A program made the translations under genes and the position numbers. DNA of 64,000 nucleotides from Zhengitettix transpicula (lineage: Eukaryota; Arthropoda; Insecta; Orthoptera; Tetrigidae), in NCBI GenBank assembly GCA_037074705.1, contig CM073591.1:37614587-37678586 (forward strand), given 5' to 3'. The notes beneath the pieces were generated by a model. It was not told the origin of the DNA. It searched no databases and saw only the letters and a list, made by a program, of their open reading frames with translations. Below, in pieces: positions 47,641 through 59,033 of the stretch (position 1 is the first letter of the stretch; each line of letters begins with the position of its first letter).

Positions 47641-48359
47641 TTTTACCCGAGGAAACCAGTCGTCGATGGACATTTGAAATTGGTAACAGTTTGCACTTAT
47701 ATTAAAGAAAAAAAAATTACTACCCTTCGATTCTCAGAGACGCCATTATGCGACGAACCTACATTTAAAAACGTTGACGAATCTTTAAAGATGTACTAAA
47801 TTGGTCAGAATATATGTTAGATGCATGTTTCATTGCCACTGATTGGTTCCTAATCGCTATGCTAGGGAAATAAAATTGTTTTCACGATGACGTCAGCTTG
47901 ACGTAACGCACTAGTATTTTGTTTATGGGGAAATTGGATCAATACTATAAAAGCTTTAGTATTCTTCTTATAGAGTTCTTGTAGAGTGAGAAGACGTTTG
48001 ATTGTAACAAGCTCAAAGTACTTAGTAATTCAGAAATGAAATTAGAAAATCGATTCATGAAACTGAATTTTTAAAATACTTTCCCTTTAATTCCTATCCA
48101 TGTATTTACCAAACCTGTGAGCCAGTACAGTAACTAGCATTTTTCCTCGTTTCACTTCTCCTGGCACATGTTTGAGGGCGAATTTTAAAAAATCTTTGTG
48201 GATTCTCTCAGATGACTTTATTTCTTGATTCTGTTTCGAGGCGACATTCTTAAAATTTTCCGACATGGTTTAATAGATTTTTATAAATGTTCGAATGTAG
48301 TAAGAAAAAATTGTCTTAGAGAAATTTAATTTTAATGCTTATGAAATGGAAGCCGATTT
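47641..48359. other. AT-rich DNA with a TATA-like site
   Basis: TATAAAAG at 47946-47953 follows AATTGGATCAATAC and precedes CTTTAGTATTCTTC. It could be the promoter part of the LTR-like sequence at 48360-48612, but the link is weak. Confidence 0.3.
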
Positions 48360-48612
48360 GACCTTGAAGATCTTCCTTGCGCCCACGAATTAAAATTGTG
48401 CGACGTTGTAACATATTAGGGATTCTTGTCTTCTGTGGAGGACCATAGGCTCTAAGTAGAACAAAAGAGTTTATATTGTAACGTTGTTAGTTATAGACTA
48501 GACGAGGGAGAGACTGATTGTAGTGTGTGATGAGACTTGTACAGCTTATGAGAGTAATAAATAGACGTTGTTGCAACGAAAACTGGTTTTATTTTATAAA
48601 TCTACCTTCTAT
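48360..48612 (+). mobile_element. Possible LTR 3' part
   Basis: Mixed-composition sequence with TTCTGTGGAGGACCATAGGC, an AATAAA signal at 48556-48561, GACGTTGTTGCAACGAAAAC and a T-rich end, the order seen at R-U5 of insect gypsy/copia LTRs. TGGCAACGTTC about 30 bp later could be a primer-binding-site-like TGG start. No second LTR and no gag-pol were found, so a solo-LTR remnant at best. Confidence 0.25.
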
Positions 48613-49194
48613 CTTTGATGATGTGGCAACGTTCATCTAATTCTCTGCTTATTCACTGACAGCCAAAACGGCTCCCATTTGAAACAGAATATAATTTTGA
48701 GGCAAAACGAGAAGGTAGGAGCATCGGTTATATCTGTCTCAGAATGGTCAGAAATGAAAATGTGGGTGTAGCATACCAGTATGATACGATCATGTCAAGT
48801 CATAAGAGAAACACACTCGGTTGAACGTTGACTTGACTTATTCGTCCGTGCTCTTATTGACGTTTCTTCTTTGTCGCCTATTCATTACTCCGTTATTTAT
48901 ATTTGTAATGTTCTTTATCGTCAAACATGAATTCACTTAGAAGGTAAACTCTGCTTTTAAAAATTTACGACGGTTTTAAATATATTTTAAAATACTGAAT
49001 TTTTAAATTTCAACGTTTGATGGGATCATCTTTACCTGATAGACTTTTGAAGACAATATTTAATCAAGAATAATGAGAGTTAGTTCTGCAAATCACGTGT
49101 TGACGTGAACAGAATTAATTTATATTCCTCTATTTCCAAAAATGTATTCGTATTCGTAATTTCATTTCATAGTGAACTGTTTAAATCATTTACC
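48613..49194. other. AT-rich DNA, nothing recognised
   Basis: No feature seen. Confidence 0.5.
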
Positions 49195-49770
49195 TTAACT
49201 GAGTTACGATATAGAGAAGAGCCTGGCCCGTCCATTGCAAAGGTCGATGTTGCAGTGTTTTGGTCTCTAATGCGCATTCCCTTGGCCGCCTGACGCCAGG
49301 GCCAGAGTATCCCTAATTTCGAGAACAAAATTGATTAGGAGCAGTCCGCGGCGTTGCGCTGCTACAATAATGTGAATATAATTACAGGTCCACCCACCAG
49401 GGCCGATCTGATTGATGTCCGGTGCTAATGGCCGCGAGGATTACCAGTGTCTCTAGCCCCTGGGTTCGGATCCCAGTACAAAAAAGGCAGAAAAAAACAC
49501 CAGCATTCCTCGCATTTGCCGTCCCATAACAACAGATCATAGGGAATTACCTCTAATAAAGCTCCAGCCAGCATTTCTAGTCTCTGCCACCAGTCGCTTG
49601 GTCAACCGGTATCACCATCACTCTGGTAAGGCGGTCACGTGGTTGCACAATTCTTCGTTGTCTCCAGCTCCACGTTCGCCCATCACACACTGAATTTATA
49701 TCCTGGCAATTGGAGCACAGAGTCATGACGAGACGGTAATGGAGTAATTTTAATCTCATCACACTCCAGT
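49195..49770. promoter_or_regulatory. GC-richer island, possible regulatory element
   Basis: Sharp GC rise with TCTCTAATGCGCATTCC, ACAAAATTGATTAGGAGC, AATATAATTACAGG, GATCTGATTGATG and GGTGCTAATGGCC, i.e. evenly spaced homeodomain-type cores in GC-rich DNA. No coding frame supported. Confidence 0.4.
49434..49513. other. 80-nt structure with a tRNA-like arm
   Basis: GCGAGGA (49434-49440) pairs with TCCTCGC (49507-49513). Inside lies CTGGGTTCGGATCCCAG (49460-49476), a 5-bp stem with the 7-base loop TTCGGAT as in a tRNA T-arm. The outer stem is too far away to be an acceptor stem, so it is not a tRNA gene; it could be a SINE remnant or coincidence. Confidence 0.3.
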
Positions 49771-51324
49771 CTCTTCATCTCCAGTATATTAGTTCGGAAC
49801 TTGCGGTCAGAATTATACGTAAATCAAGTTAATAAATCTGAAAACCTAGACATCGTTATTATACTAAGTAACGAGTCTGGTGTTTAGCACATAATTATAA
49901 ATGTGCGCCAAATGAATACGAATAATTGTCATGAGTTTATACAAATCACATGAAGAAAGCGGAATTGACCACTAAAGTCATTAAATTAATTTTTAATATC
50001 ACTCGATATAACTGTAAAAAGCTCACTTTCAGGAGCAGGTCAAATCTGTATGATAATTACTATAGATAAACAAATTTGTGAAGGAAAAAATTATTAAACC
50101 GACAATATACCAGTAAAACTATCCATTATAACTTTTATTCCCATATATCGTTAAGCATATGAGTTTATATTTCTTTAGAATTTATTTTTAAAGATTTATT
50201 TATCATATTTATGGACTGACGAAGCTTTGGACATAACCGAATTTTACAGAGCACGTCATTTCTTGTGTTATTTTATTTTTAATGTTTCGTAGACCAAGAA
50301 CTCTGAATGTCTAGATAATTTATAGCTGAATTAATTATATTATTCCTACCTTACTTTACTTGGTGGTTTCGGAACAAAGAATCGGCTGATTGGAAATTCA
50401 CGACGATTGTCTACTTATATAGAAACATTTGATATTCTCAAATGGCTGAAACTGTCTTTAAAGTGTTTTGTGTTGGCCAACGCTTGACTTTATTTCGAAG
50501 ATAATGACATTCAAGGCATCACTAAATTCTGGAAGAACTGCTTATTAATTAATATTGAAATACTGAATCTTACACGAAACTACCAGAAGTGGGGTTGAAA
50601 GTCAAACGGTGTCCACTTCGTAAAGAATATTTTTATATATTATAAACAATATTTTTATATACAGATATTTTAATACAATATGTTGTCTCAGTTGAATTTG
50701 TAATGCTTGAACGCAATGAATGCCTAAACAACTACTATATTATTCTAGTCCAGAAGCTGAAACATTTTTTCGGTGAACCTACATCTGAGATCGTCACTTA
50801 AAATTTAGTGATGCTCTATGACGTCATCTCAGACTATTACAGCAGGTCTCATGAACACGCATACCACTATAATATTTACTCAAGAGTAATAACCAGTAAT
50901 TTAAACTTATTTTTCGATGAAACATTCTAGTGAAGCAAGGAAAAACGTCGTTCTTTATGAATAATCTATAACTCAATAAACAGTATCGTAGAAGTAGCCG
51001 TGACCCTATATAGTGATTCGTAATACAAAACAGCCGCGTATAACTTAATTTAAAACACACTTTGCATAGACTATTTATGTTTATTTTATCGTTGTTAGGT
51101 GATGTTTCAGAGTCACGCAACGTGACGGTGACGGAAATACGAAGCTAAATATAATAGAATTATGATGCAAAAAATCATATTTCGGAACGTATACAATAAA
51201 AATTAAATATAAATTATATGTATTGTAATGATCAAATTAGAAACTTTTATTTAATTTAATTTAATGAATTTATTCATGCCACACGTTGTGGAAGCTATTT
51301 TGTAATATACAAAAAAAATGTGCT
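49771..51324. other. AT-rich DNA, nothing recognised
   Basis: No feature seen. Confidence 0.5.
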
Positions 51325-52215
51325 TTAAAAATGAAAGAATTTATAACTTTAACAAACAAAATTTATTTATTATCAATACTTGAACAATTTACAATTAATT
51401 AAAATCTCAGGGTCATAACTGGGTTTGATAAAGGCTGTATCATTTAAAATAATTAAAGACACAAAATTATTTTAAAAAAAGAAAATATTTGCTCGTCAAT
51501 TAACAAAGACTAAATTTAATTGTCGACGAAGTTATACTAAAACATCGATTTTAATTTACAAATTTTTTTATCAAAAGAAAAGAACGATATCTGACATCTA
51601 TCGTTTAAGTCGGTTTACATAACTTATTGTTTTCTATCGTTACTTACAGCTGCCCAGGATACTTCTGACTTACGAAGCACTATAACAGGTTTTTTTTGCA
51701 CAGCTTCTACTTAACTCACAGATTCTAATTAATATTTTGTATTTAAATCAGGAACCAGGAACCTCTTCTTCGTCTCTCGCTCCCTCGGTTGCCTCCTTCT
51801 CACGGCTGCCCAGCTTAGCAGGTTTTGTAGTTCTGCCTTCGATTCTCGCCCTCGCCTTTCGCTATAGTCCTCGTCTCTCGGTACGTGTTTTATCTCCAAT
51901 ATTCTTTTACGACCACTCGATCGCTGAGGAGCCAAAATGCAGACTGAACCTTTTGTTAAAATAATATCTCGTCTACTTTTACTACGAGCTGTACTTGACT
52001 GCCCCAACTCAATGCTGGCGCCTCTGATTTCCAACTGCTCTCGTCTCGTAATTTTTTGAGCGCGCATTCCTTCTTCCAACAAAGAAAACAATACTCTCCT
52101 TCATTGTTGCTCTGTTATGTGTTCGGTACCGCCGTCAAGAATGTTTCTCTAACAATTTAGATTATCAATTTACTAATTAATGTCCTAATTAATTGGCATT
52201 ACATTATATATAATG
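51325..52215 (-). repeat. Unnamed dispersed repeat, copy 1
   Basis: Minus-strand counterpart of 57236-58245. Shared landmarks in the same order: AATGCCAATTAATTA, GAGAAA..ATTCTTGACG, GGAAGAA..AATGCGCGCTCAAAA, GTCAAGTACAG.TCGTA, GTAGACGAGATATT, CAACCGAGGGAG, TTCCTGATTT, GAATCTGTGAGTT and TTAATTGACGAG. This copy holds an ATG-start frame of about 112 codons (52067 to 51729), very rich in Arg, Lys and Glu, which is not kept in the other copy. I cannot place it in a known class; a solo LTR is possible. Confidence 0.75.
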
Positions 52216-52439
52216 TCTCAAAAAGTGTATACTCTTAATTTTCAGTTTCAGTCTGAGCCCGAAAATGACTTAGTGACCGTGTCTGTTCCGAAGAGCAAAG
52301 ACAATCGATTCAAAGTGAACATCCGGTTGAACATTTTTCAGAGCCTCAGAGACTCCTGATCGTTAAGGAACCACGTTACAAGCTCACATTCCAGTAGTGA
52401 GAATATGGTCTCCTACAAGCACAAAAATAAAATAAGGCT

Positions 52440-53335
52440 GAGTCTGCAAATTCAATTCTCAGTTGTGATGTGATGGCGGATGTGAGTCAGTCTGGCAGTG
52501 AAGCAGGTGCTGAGCAATGATGTCCTCAAGGCGACGAGGAATGCGGTCAACAGCTGTCGAGGATTAGCTCCTACGAAGCAGCACAATTGACCCATGATCG
52601 TAAATAACTTACGATTATCTGCGTGCTGAGTTTGATTTCACAATGGCGTTGTTTGACAGATTAAACGCAGCCTCTTCCCGTGAACGGGCGCACTGAAAGC
52701 CAATTTGTGAGGACGTCCTGCTCAGACAGGGGCCAAAAAAGATAAAAAGAACGGGGGCCCACACTGTTCATTTAAATCCTACTTAAGAAAAATAAACAGC
52801 CTCCAATTTCCACATCAATATTATAGTAATTGAGGACAAATCACGGCAGCCGTGGGCAGCCACACAAAGGCCAGTGGAGTTAAGCTCTGGCTGCGTGGGA
52901 GGAGCCAGCACAAGACACAAATCATTAGGCCCGGATTTTGATCGTCGCATAAAGGGACAGATTTAGCCCCGTAGAGGGAGGGGAAAGGGTGTTGAACGGC
53001 TTGTAAACGGCGATGACTTTGCAGCCTGCTGGGAAGTGATGTGTCATTGTCACCGGTTTGGCTCCCGCGTACCGGATCCGAATACGCACTGTCCTCTATC
53101 CTATCGCTGGTGTTCTCCTCTTATCACGTGTTGTCACACGTATTCTTCAGTGGTCGTCAGTGCCATGCCTGCTTTGATCCAGTTCTCTATCTCGTGCTAT
53201 TCAGTGTTCAACAGCTCTCTAGGGACAATTTGGACTTCAGAGTTATTGGGCTGTGCAATTTGCTCTATTGTCAGTCATTGCCTGCTGTTTGGCCTGTCTG
53301 TTCATCGATCCTGTAACACAGCATGTGAACCTTGA
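52440..53335. promoter_or_regulatory. Largest GC-richer island, possible regulatory element
   Basis: About 0.9 kb with GATA-type sites (ACGATTATCTG, AAAGATAAAAAG), a Meis/Hth-like TTTGACAGATTAA, CAGCTG, CCATTTAAATCC-like AT blocks and CACGTG (ATCACGTGTTG near 53127). Two overlapping plus-strand frames of about 90-100 codons at 53036-53335 cannot both be real and neither has a known motif. Confidence 0.4.
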
Positions 53336-53639
53336 ACGTTTAGAAAAAAATTCATCATACTAATATTTAACATTACACACACGTAAGAGCAACAATGGAC
53401 ATACTTCGTAGCGTCATAAAATACCATAATTTATCACATCTCTCACAATGGTTTCCTTCAAACGTATTTTCGAAACTACTGTGAGTATTTTTCTCTCCCA
53501 TTTATACATTATTCCTGGAACGCGTAGATGTGGTTCGCAACTTCGTCCTAATTAATCCCACTTTCTTCGGCTTTTTTCGTCGCTTATAATTTTTACTTCA
53601 CACTGTACCTTTTTTTTCTATATTTTTAATTGGCAATCA
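53336..53639. other. AT-rich DNA, nothing recognised
   Basis: No feature seen. Confidence 0.5.
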
Positions 53640-53835
53640 TAATTTGAATATTCTGTAGGTCAATGTGCTGGATTAGGAACTGACGTTGACAGGATACTTT
53701 CCAGTGAAAAATTCTCTGTTGATGAAAGTGGAAACACGAACACAACATCCAAGCCATCACCGGTATTCGAACCCGGGACCTCTGTGATTTGAGGCATTGA
53801 CGCATTGAGAGCAGTCCGGGACTGTACTTTTTATG
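53640..53835 (-). mobile_element. tRNA-derived SINE, second family
   Basis: On the minus strand the head carries CCGGGTTCGAATACCGG (B box with one change; the plus-strand ATTCGAACCCGGG is at 53764-53776). Then comes TGGCTTGGATGTTGTGTTCG and a body ending ATTGACCTACAGAATATTCA. The head resembles that of the SINE at 30490-30705, but the body is different. A tail fragment of this family is at 4510-4640. Confidence 0.55.
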
Positions 53836-55112
53836 ATAGTGGTTGCTAAAATTATACTATACCACAATACATTCCAACCAAGAAACAATTATAGATGGAC
53901 AGAAATAGTTAGTCGTGCCTGAATACGATACGCAATGGTCCACTGCCCTGTAATTGTAGCGGAAGTAGGCCAGAGTTCAGTTTAACACGAACTATTGTTA
54001 CGGCAACTTGGTAGCGTAAAGGTTATTCTGAAATCAATGATGCTAGGAAGTATATTTAGTTCAGTTCAGGATATGTAGCAAGTCAAATAACTAATCCATA
54101 AAAGTTAAGAGATGATAATTACAGGGAGTGGTCAGAAGACCTTACAACTGTCCGTATATGAATGATAGTGCCGTTACTCCAGACGGAATTCCCAACTGAC
54201 TACAATGCTCCCCTCCATCTCCCTTCTCCTACTATGCATCTTACGAGGCATGCTATTTTTTTCGCGACCTATACATTCTTAACTCATGCATGCCACACTA
54301 TTTTACGATCCTAATGAACCATCGAGTCGTCTGAAGCCGCTGGGCTGGTATTGCGAAAGACGGTAGTTCTTACTCCCATACGCTGATCCAGATTTTGCTT
54401 TACCTTGGCTTCCTCAAATAAAGATTTCAATTGACGCCATTATATTACATCCCTATTTTTCGTTTACCCAGCACAAGTCTGAGGATAATCAATAATCTAT
54501 CCACGTGTCCCTCTAAATCTCTAAATACAGAAAGAGACCTGGAAGTTAAGTCTATTAGTCGCCTCGATCGCCAAAGAATTATAAATTTTCCACTTAAGAG
54601 CTTCAAATCCTATTGAAATTACCCGAATACTCTGAATATATGGAAGAACATGTACTCATCCAAGCCATAAATAATTTAATGTTTCCCTCGCACAATTCTT
54701 ATATAAATATTTTGCTATTGATGCGGTCACAATTGACATAACTGAATCTTAAACGGACAAACGCTCCAAACTCTTCATCACAATTAATCAACGAACATAT
54801 TTTATAAATATATCTGTTACAGCTTCATCTTCTGTTTCTTCCATTGCGCTCAAAAATATTGTTCGATTCAATGATATTTGAAGAAGAAAGGCTGACATAA
54901 ATATACGTTAAATAATGTGCAAACTCATCTAATATGCACAAGTTCACATTTTATATGCCTCTTTATGATCTTGAGAACTGGTTGAAGGTTACGGGAGAAG
55001 TTAATCTTATGAAATATCTCAGTTTTCAATGCACAGGATATATCTTGAGAAGATATAGATGGTCAATGGACAAAACCAGTGCTGAACTCAACAACTGATT
55101 TCCCATTTCTAA
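53836..55112. other. AT-rich DNA, nothing recognised
   Basis: No feature seen. Confidence 0.5.
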
Positions 55113-55409
55113 GCAGCAACTCCGTTCAATGGCTACTCTTACACAATATTTGACACCGTGGCATTACTTGACCACGAATTGCCGGAAAACCGTGGACTTC
55201 GTATTGGGATAATGAAGCTATCACACGAGGCAATTCCGTCGTCGGAGTTCGTGGACTTGTGTGGGTTGCATTTCAGATGCTACGCAGAGATATTTCACTT
55301 TGGGAAGAGCGCAGGCAGAGACGATGGGATGATTCGGCAGAAAAGCTGGAGGCATTGGCTGGAACCGAGAGGCACAGCTGCTCCTCCTGATGTCACCCAG
55401 CAACAATAA
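55113..55409 (+). other. 99-codon open frame in a GC-richer island
   Basis: Open from a TAA at 55110-55112 to TAA at 55407-55409 with balanced, protein-like composition (LLDHELPENRGLRIGIMKL, CGLHFRCYAEIFHFGKS, SWRHWLEPRGTAAPPDV). First in-frame ATG is at 55212. I recognise no family. It might be an exon, a relic or a non-coding island; the opposite strand is open for 61 codons too. Confidence 0.25.
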
Positions 55410-57235
55410 CAGCTTCTGTTTGCTCTGAGGGAAAGCAGCAACACCTTGGCTTCGTCATTGACTGAAATTCGGTGTGCTTTATTTTCAAGGGTGACTCGAG
55501 CACATCGCGGTCATTATTCTCACAATTAAGACTTTTAATAAAGAACGGTAAATTGTTAATCGATTTTCCTTCAAAATAACGAGGCGTCCATTCCATATGT
55601 GATTGATTATCAGCATTTCTCATAATTAACACCTGAGTCGAACAATCGATTCGAGAATCGAGCATTACTTAAATATTTTCTTCTCAACTTTCGTGAAGGT
55701 CACTCGTAATGTTTTACAAAGTCAAGGTTAATTGATTTTGACAGTTTGATAGTACAGGTTAACTACCATTTATGAGGGCAGAAAAGTTATATTGAAGCGA
55801 CAGTCATATTTAATGATTCTGTATATTGAAATTATTCTGTAAAACCAAAATAATGAATGAAAAAGCAGTCGGTATTAAGTGCATTCTTACAAGAAGTATA
55901 TTGAGTGAAATATTTACTACGAGTTAACAGTTTAGAAATATAGTATCACTAGGGCTGTCGGATTAAGTGAGATTTATGAAGAAACCAAGACGGTGAGTCG
56001 CAGTAAAACAAATTCAAAGACATAAATTGTTCACGTGTGAGCCAATACATTTTTATGATTTTAAATTTCTTAAATTTGTATACTTTTCAGGGATAAATTA
56101 AATAAATCGAATTTCAAAACAAGATACCTCGCCCTAAAACTTCGCAATATTTATAATCAGAAATATCGTTTATATTTTTACAACAATTGTCGTACATAAT
56201 ATCAAAAATAATGAAGCGTTGAAATGTATTTATAAATTTTCAATTAGTTAAAAATATAAAATACCTGAAGTTATTTTAGCGGAGTAATTTAAAACGATAA
56301 ATAAATTCTAATTACAATACTAGATGTTTTCACAGAGGTAGAAATTCTCACTGAAACTTTTCGAGAAAACAAACGAATATAAATGAAAATATAAACGAGT
56401 TTCCTTGGTCTCGTCCAATTCCTCTGAATGTGTCACCTGAAATTTATTGTCATTTCATTATTCTTTAGAAAACGTCTCGATTTCTCCGACGTGTATTTTG
56501 AGATTAACTGAGCTGGAAGAAAAACATTTCAGTCCCTTTTTCTCACGTCCCGTTAGGAAGAAATTGACTCACGTGTGTAGTTAACAGAACATTGAAGTGC
56601 TGATTATTTATATATCATGTGCTTAGTGTATATTTATTCGATCAGCCAATCAAGTTTCTTGTTACGTCCCGAAGCCATCTTGCGAACTCATCAGCATGCT
56701 AATCACCACACAAAATTCCACCGGTAATCATAATTAATTTCTTCCAGTAGCAGTTTCGAGCGGCGGGTAATCTATCACAGCATCAGTTACTACCGCAGGT
56801 ACAGGGGATAATGCAGATGAAATTCTTATTTCTATATTCGAAAAGTTGAACTGTAAACACTACACTGCAGCTTAAAATGTCAATGGTCTTGGTTTAATCT
56901 ATGTAATCGTATTAATGTGTAAAACATACCTACTTAAAGTGTTTTTTTGTGGCCTTCTTTCATACAGACAATTACCAGAGGTCTTCCACATTTCTTATAA
57001 AAATATAACCATCAATAGTTAACGTCAATGTATCCCATATTTCTGATTTTCGTCGCCGTATTTATAAACGATTTTTGAAAAAAAAATCGTGCATCACACG
57101 TACTATCTCATTATATAGAGGGGTTAAACAATTTTATTTTATCAGATAACTACATCTTATTCTTGATAAATATGAAATTATGTACATAAATTTCATGTAA
57201 TATATACGATACCCTATATTCTCTGGGTTATAGGT
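55410..57235. other. AT-rich DNA, nothing recognised
   Basis: No feature seen. Confidence 0.5.
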
Positions 57236-58245
57236 GGATAATGTATTGTAATGCCAATTAATTAAGGCATTAATTGAGAAATTAAAAAAAATAAATTGTT
57301 TGAGAAATTTATTCTTGACGTCGTTACAGAACACAGCAACAATGTAGCCAAGTATTGTTTCCTTTGTCGGAAGAAACAATGCGCGCTCAAAATTACGAGA
57401 GTCCAGTTCACATTATGATATGGTAGAGTTCAGGTCGCATTAGCAGGAAGGCTTGGTCGCAGGACGATATTGAGAAGTTTGAGTTGGCTGGAAGGTTTGG
57501 TCAAGTACAGGTCGTATTGAAATAGACGAGATATTCTTTTGAAAGGAAAGTTAAGTAGAAGCAGTGGGCAGTCAGACACGACAGAAATTGGTCGAGTTGA
57601 AATAGACAAGACAATTTCAAATATTCAAAAGAAATTTGCAGAGAAACATCGAGAATTACCAATCAAGAGTTTTGATTGGTCCCTGAACAGTTTGCTCAAG
57701 ACGAAATATTCACTTGAGCAGAAATACGAAACCTGCTAAACACAAACAGTTTTTGGTGCACATAGGGGAGCAGAAGTCAACCGAGGGAGAGAGACGAAAG
57801 GACGATTATCCTGATTCCTGATTTTTGATCTAAAAATATTAATTTTAGAATCTGTGAGTTTTTAGAAGGTGTGCAAAACCCCGCCATAGTGTTTCGTCAA
57901 TTACAAGGTATCCTGGAATGTTGCCGTGAGTAACAATATAAAACAAATAATTACGTAAACCTGATTAAAAGATAGACGTCAGATTTCGTTTTCTTCTTTT
58001 GATTAAAATTTGTTAAGAAGAATCCATCTTTTTAGTTTAATTTTGTTGACAAGTAAATTTCGTCACAGTTAATTGACGAGTAAATCTTTTCTCTTTTAAA
58101 TTGGAATTTGTGTTTAAGTTTTGAAATAAAATGATTCACCATTATCAAACCCACTAGAAACCCTGAGATATTTTTAAATTGTGTAATTGTTTTTTTAACA
58201 TTGATAATAAATTTGTTTGTCTGTAAAGTTGAATAATTTTTCATT
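57236..58245 (+). repeat. Unnamed dispersed repeat, copy 2
   Basis: Plus-strand copy of the repeat at 51325-52215, slightly longer. It has an internal near-duplication: GGTCGTATTGAAATAGACGA and GGTCGAGTTGAAATAGACAA. The 112-codon frame of the other copy is destroyed here by a 2-base deletion (CAAAATTACG against CAAAAAATTACG). It ends about 55 bp before the non-LTR RT relic, with no visible link. Confidence 0.75.
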
Positions 58246-58299
58246 TAAAAGTCCATCTTTTTTTTATATATTACAGTATCTATCTATATATATAATAAG

Positions 58300-58870
58300 T
58301 TCTGCGTCTTTTAAAGTCTGGAAAATATTACATTTTGTAACGATAATATTAAAAAAGGGGAGCGGCATATCAAATGAACTTGTTTATAAATCACTGATTT
58401 GTCCCATACTCGAGTATGGTGCAAGTTATAGGGTTCCGTATAGAAAACACCTCATAGAAGGCCTAGAAAAACTACAGAGGGGGGCAGTGAAATTTGTAAC
58501 ACGAGAACCTGGTCATGGGCGAGAATAGGTAGAGAAATTAGGGTGGGAATCTTTGGCGACCAGACGGAAGAAAGATAGAGTTTGTGCTCTATTTAAATTC
58601 ATATACGGGAAACAAAGCGTGGAAAGACATGCGGGGCAAGATCGAAAAACCAACTTACACTGACAGAGGTGATCACAAATTTTAAATCAAAATTAGACCA
58701 CAAAAAAGGGACGTAGTGAAATTCTCATTCCTAAACAGATCTATAGGCGATTGGAAGAATTCATGTGCAGCAGCGTTTCAGGAGAATCTTCCAATAATAA
58801 GATTTGAGAATAATATAAATAAATTAGTAAAGTGTTTTTATATTATTTTCCCTCTAAAAATAAATTTATA
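58300..58870 (+). pseudogene. Non-LTR retrotransposon RT relic, C-terminal region
   Basis: Good match to the thumb and C-terminal part of a CR1/Jockey-like RT common in arthropods. It reads SFKVWKILHFVTIILKKG, then LVYKSLICPILEYGASYRVP with YRKHLIEGLEKLQRGAVKF. After an in-frame stop (58526-58528) comes WESLATRRKKDRVCALFKF with IYGKQS, and in another frame DVVKFSFLNRSIGDWKN. All blocks are in the expected order. The palm with the catalytic (F/Y)xDD box is not present. The element is 5'-truncated and broken. Confidence 0.8.
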
Positions 58871-58997
58871 CCTCTATTCTTCTTTAGTGAAGTGTGGCAA
58901 TATTTTAAGACCAAATATCTAAGATTTATTTTATTATAATTTTTTCTTTTTTTTTTACTTTTTTCAAAATTGTTATATTCATTTATTTTTATGCATT

Positions 58998-59001
<4 letters not shown>

Positions 59002-59030
<29 letters not shown>
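59002..59030. repeat. (TA)n microsatellite
   Basis: 29 bases of alternating TA, uninterrupted. Confidence 0.95.

Positions 59031-59033
<3 letters not shown>

Noticed and set aside
49434..49513. tRNA gene in the island
   Set aside because: The acceptor-like stem lies about 30 bases beyond the T-arm, which no tRNA allows.
53036..53335. Two overlapping plus-strand proteins of about 90-100 residues
   Set aside because: They use different frames of the same GC-richer DNA, neither has a known motif, and low stop density explains both.
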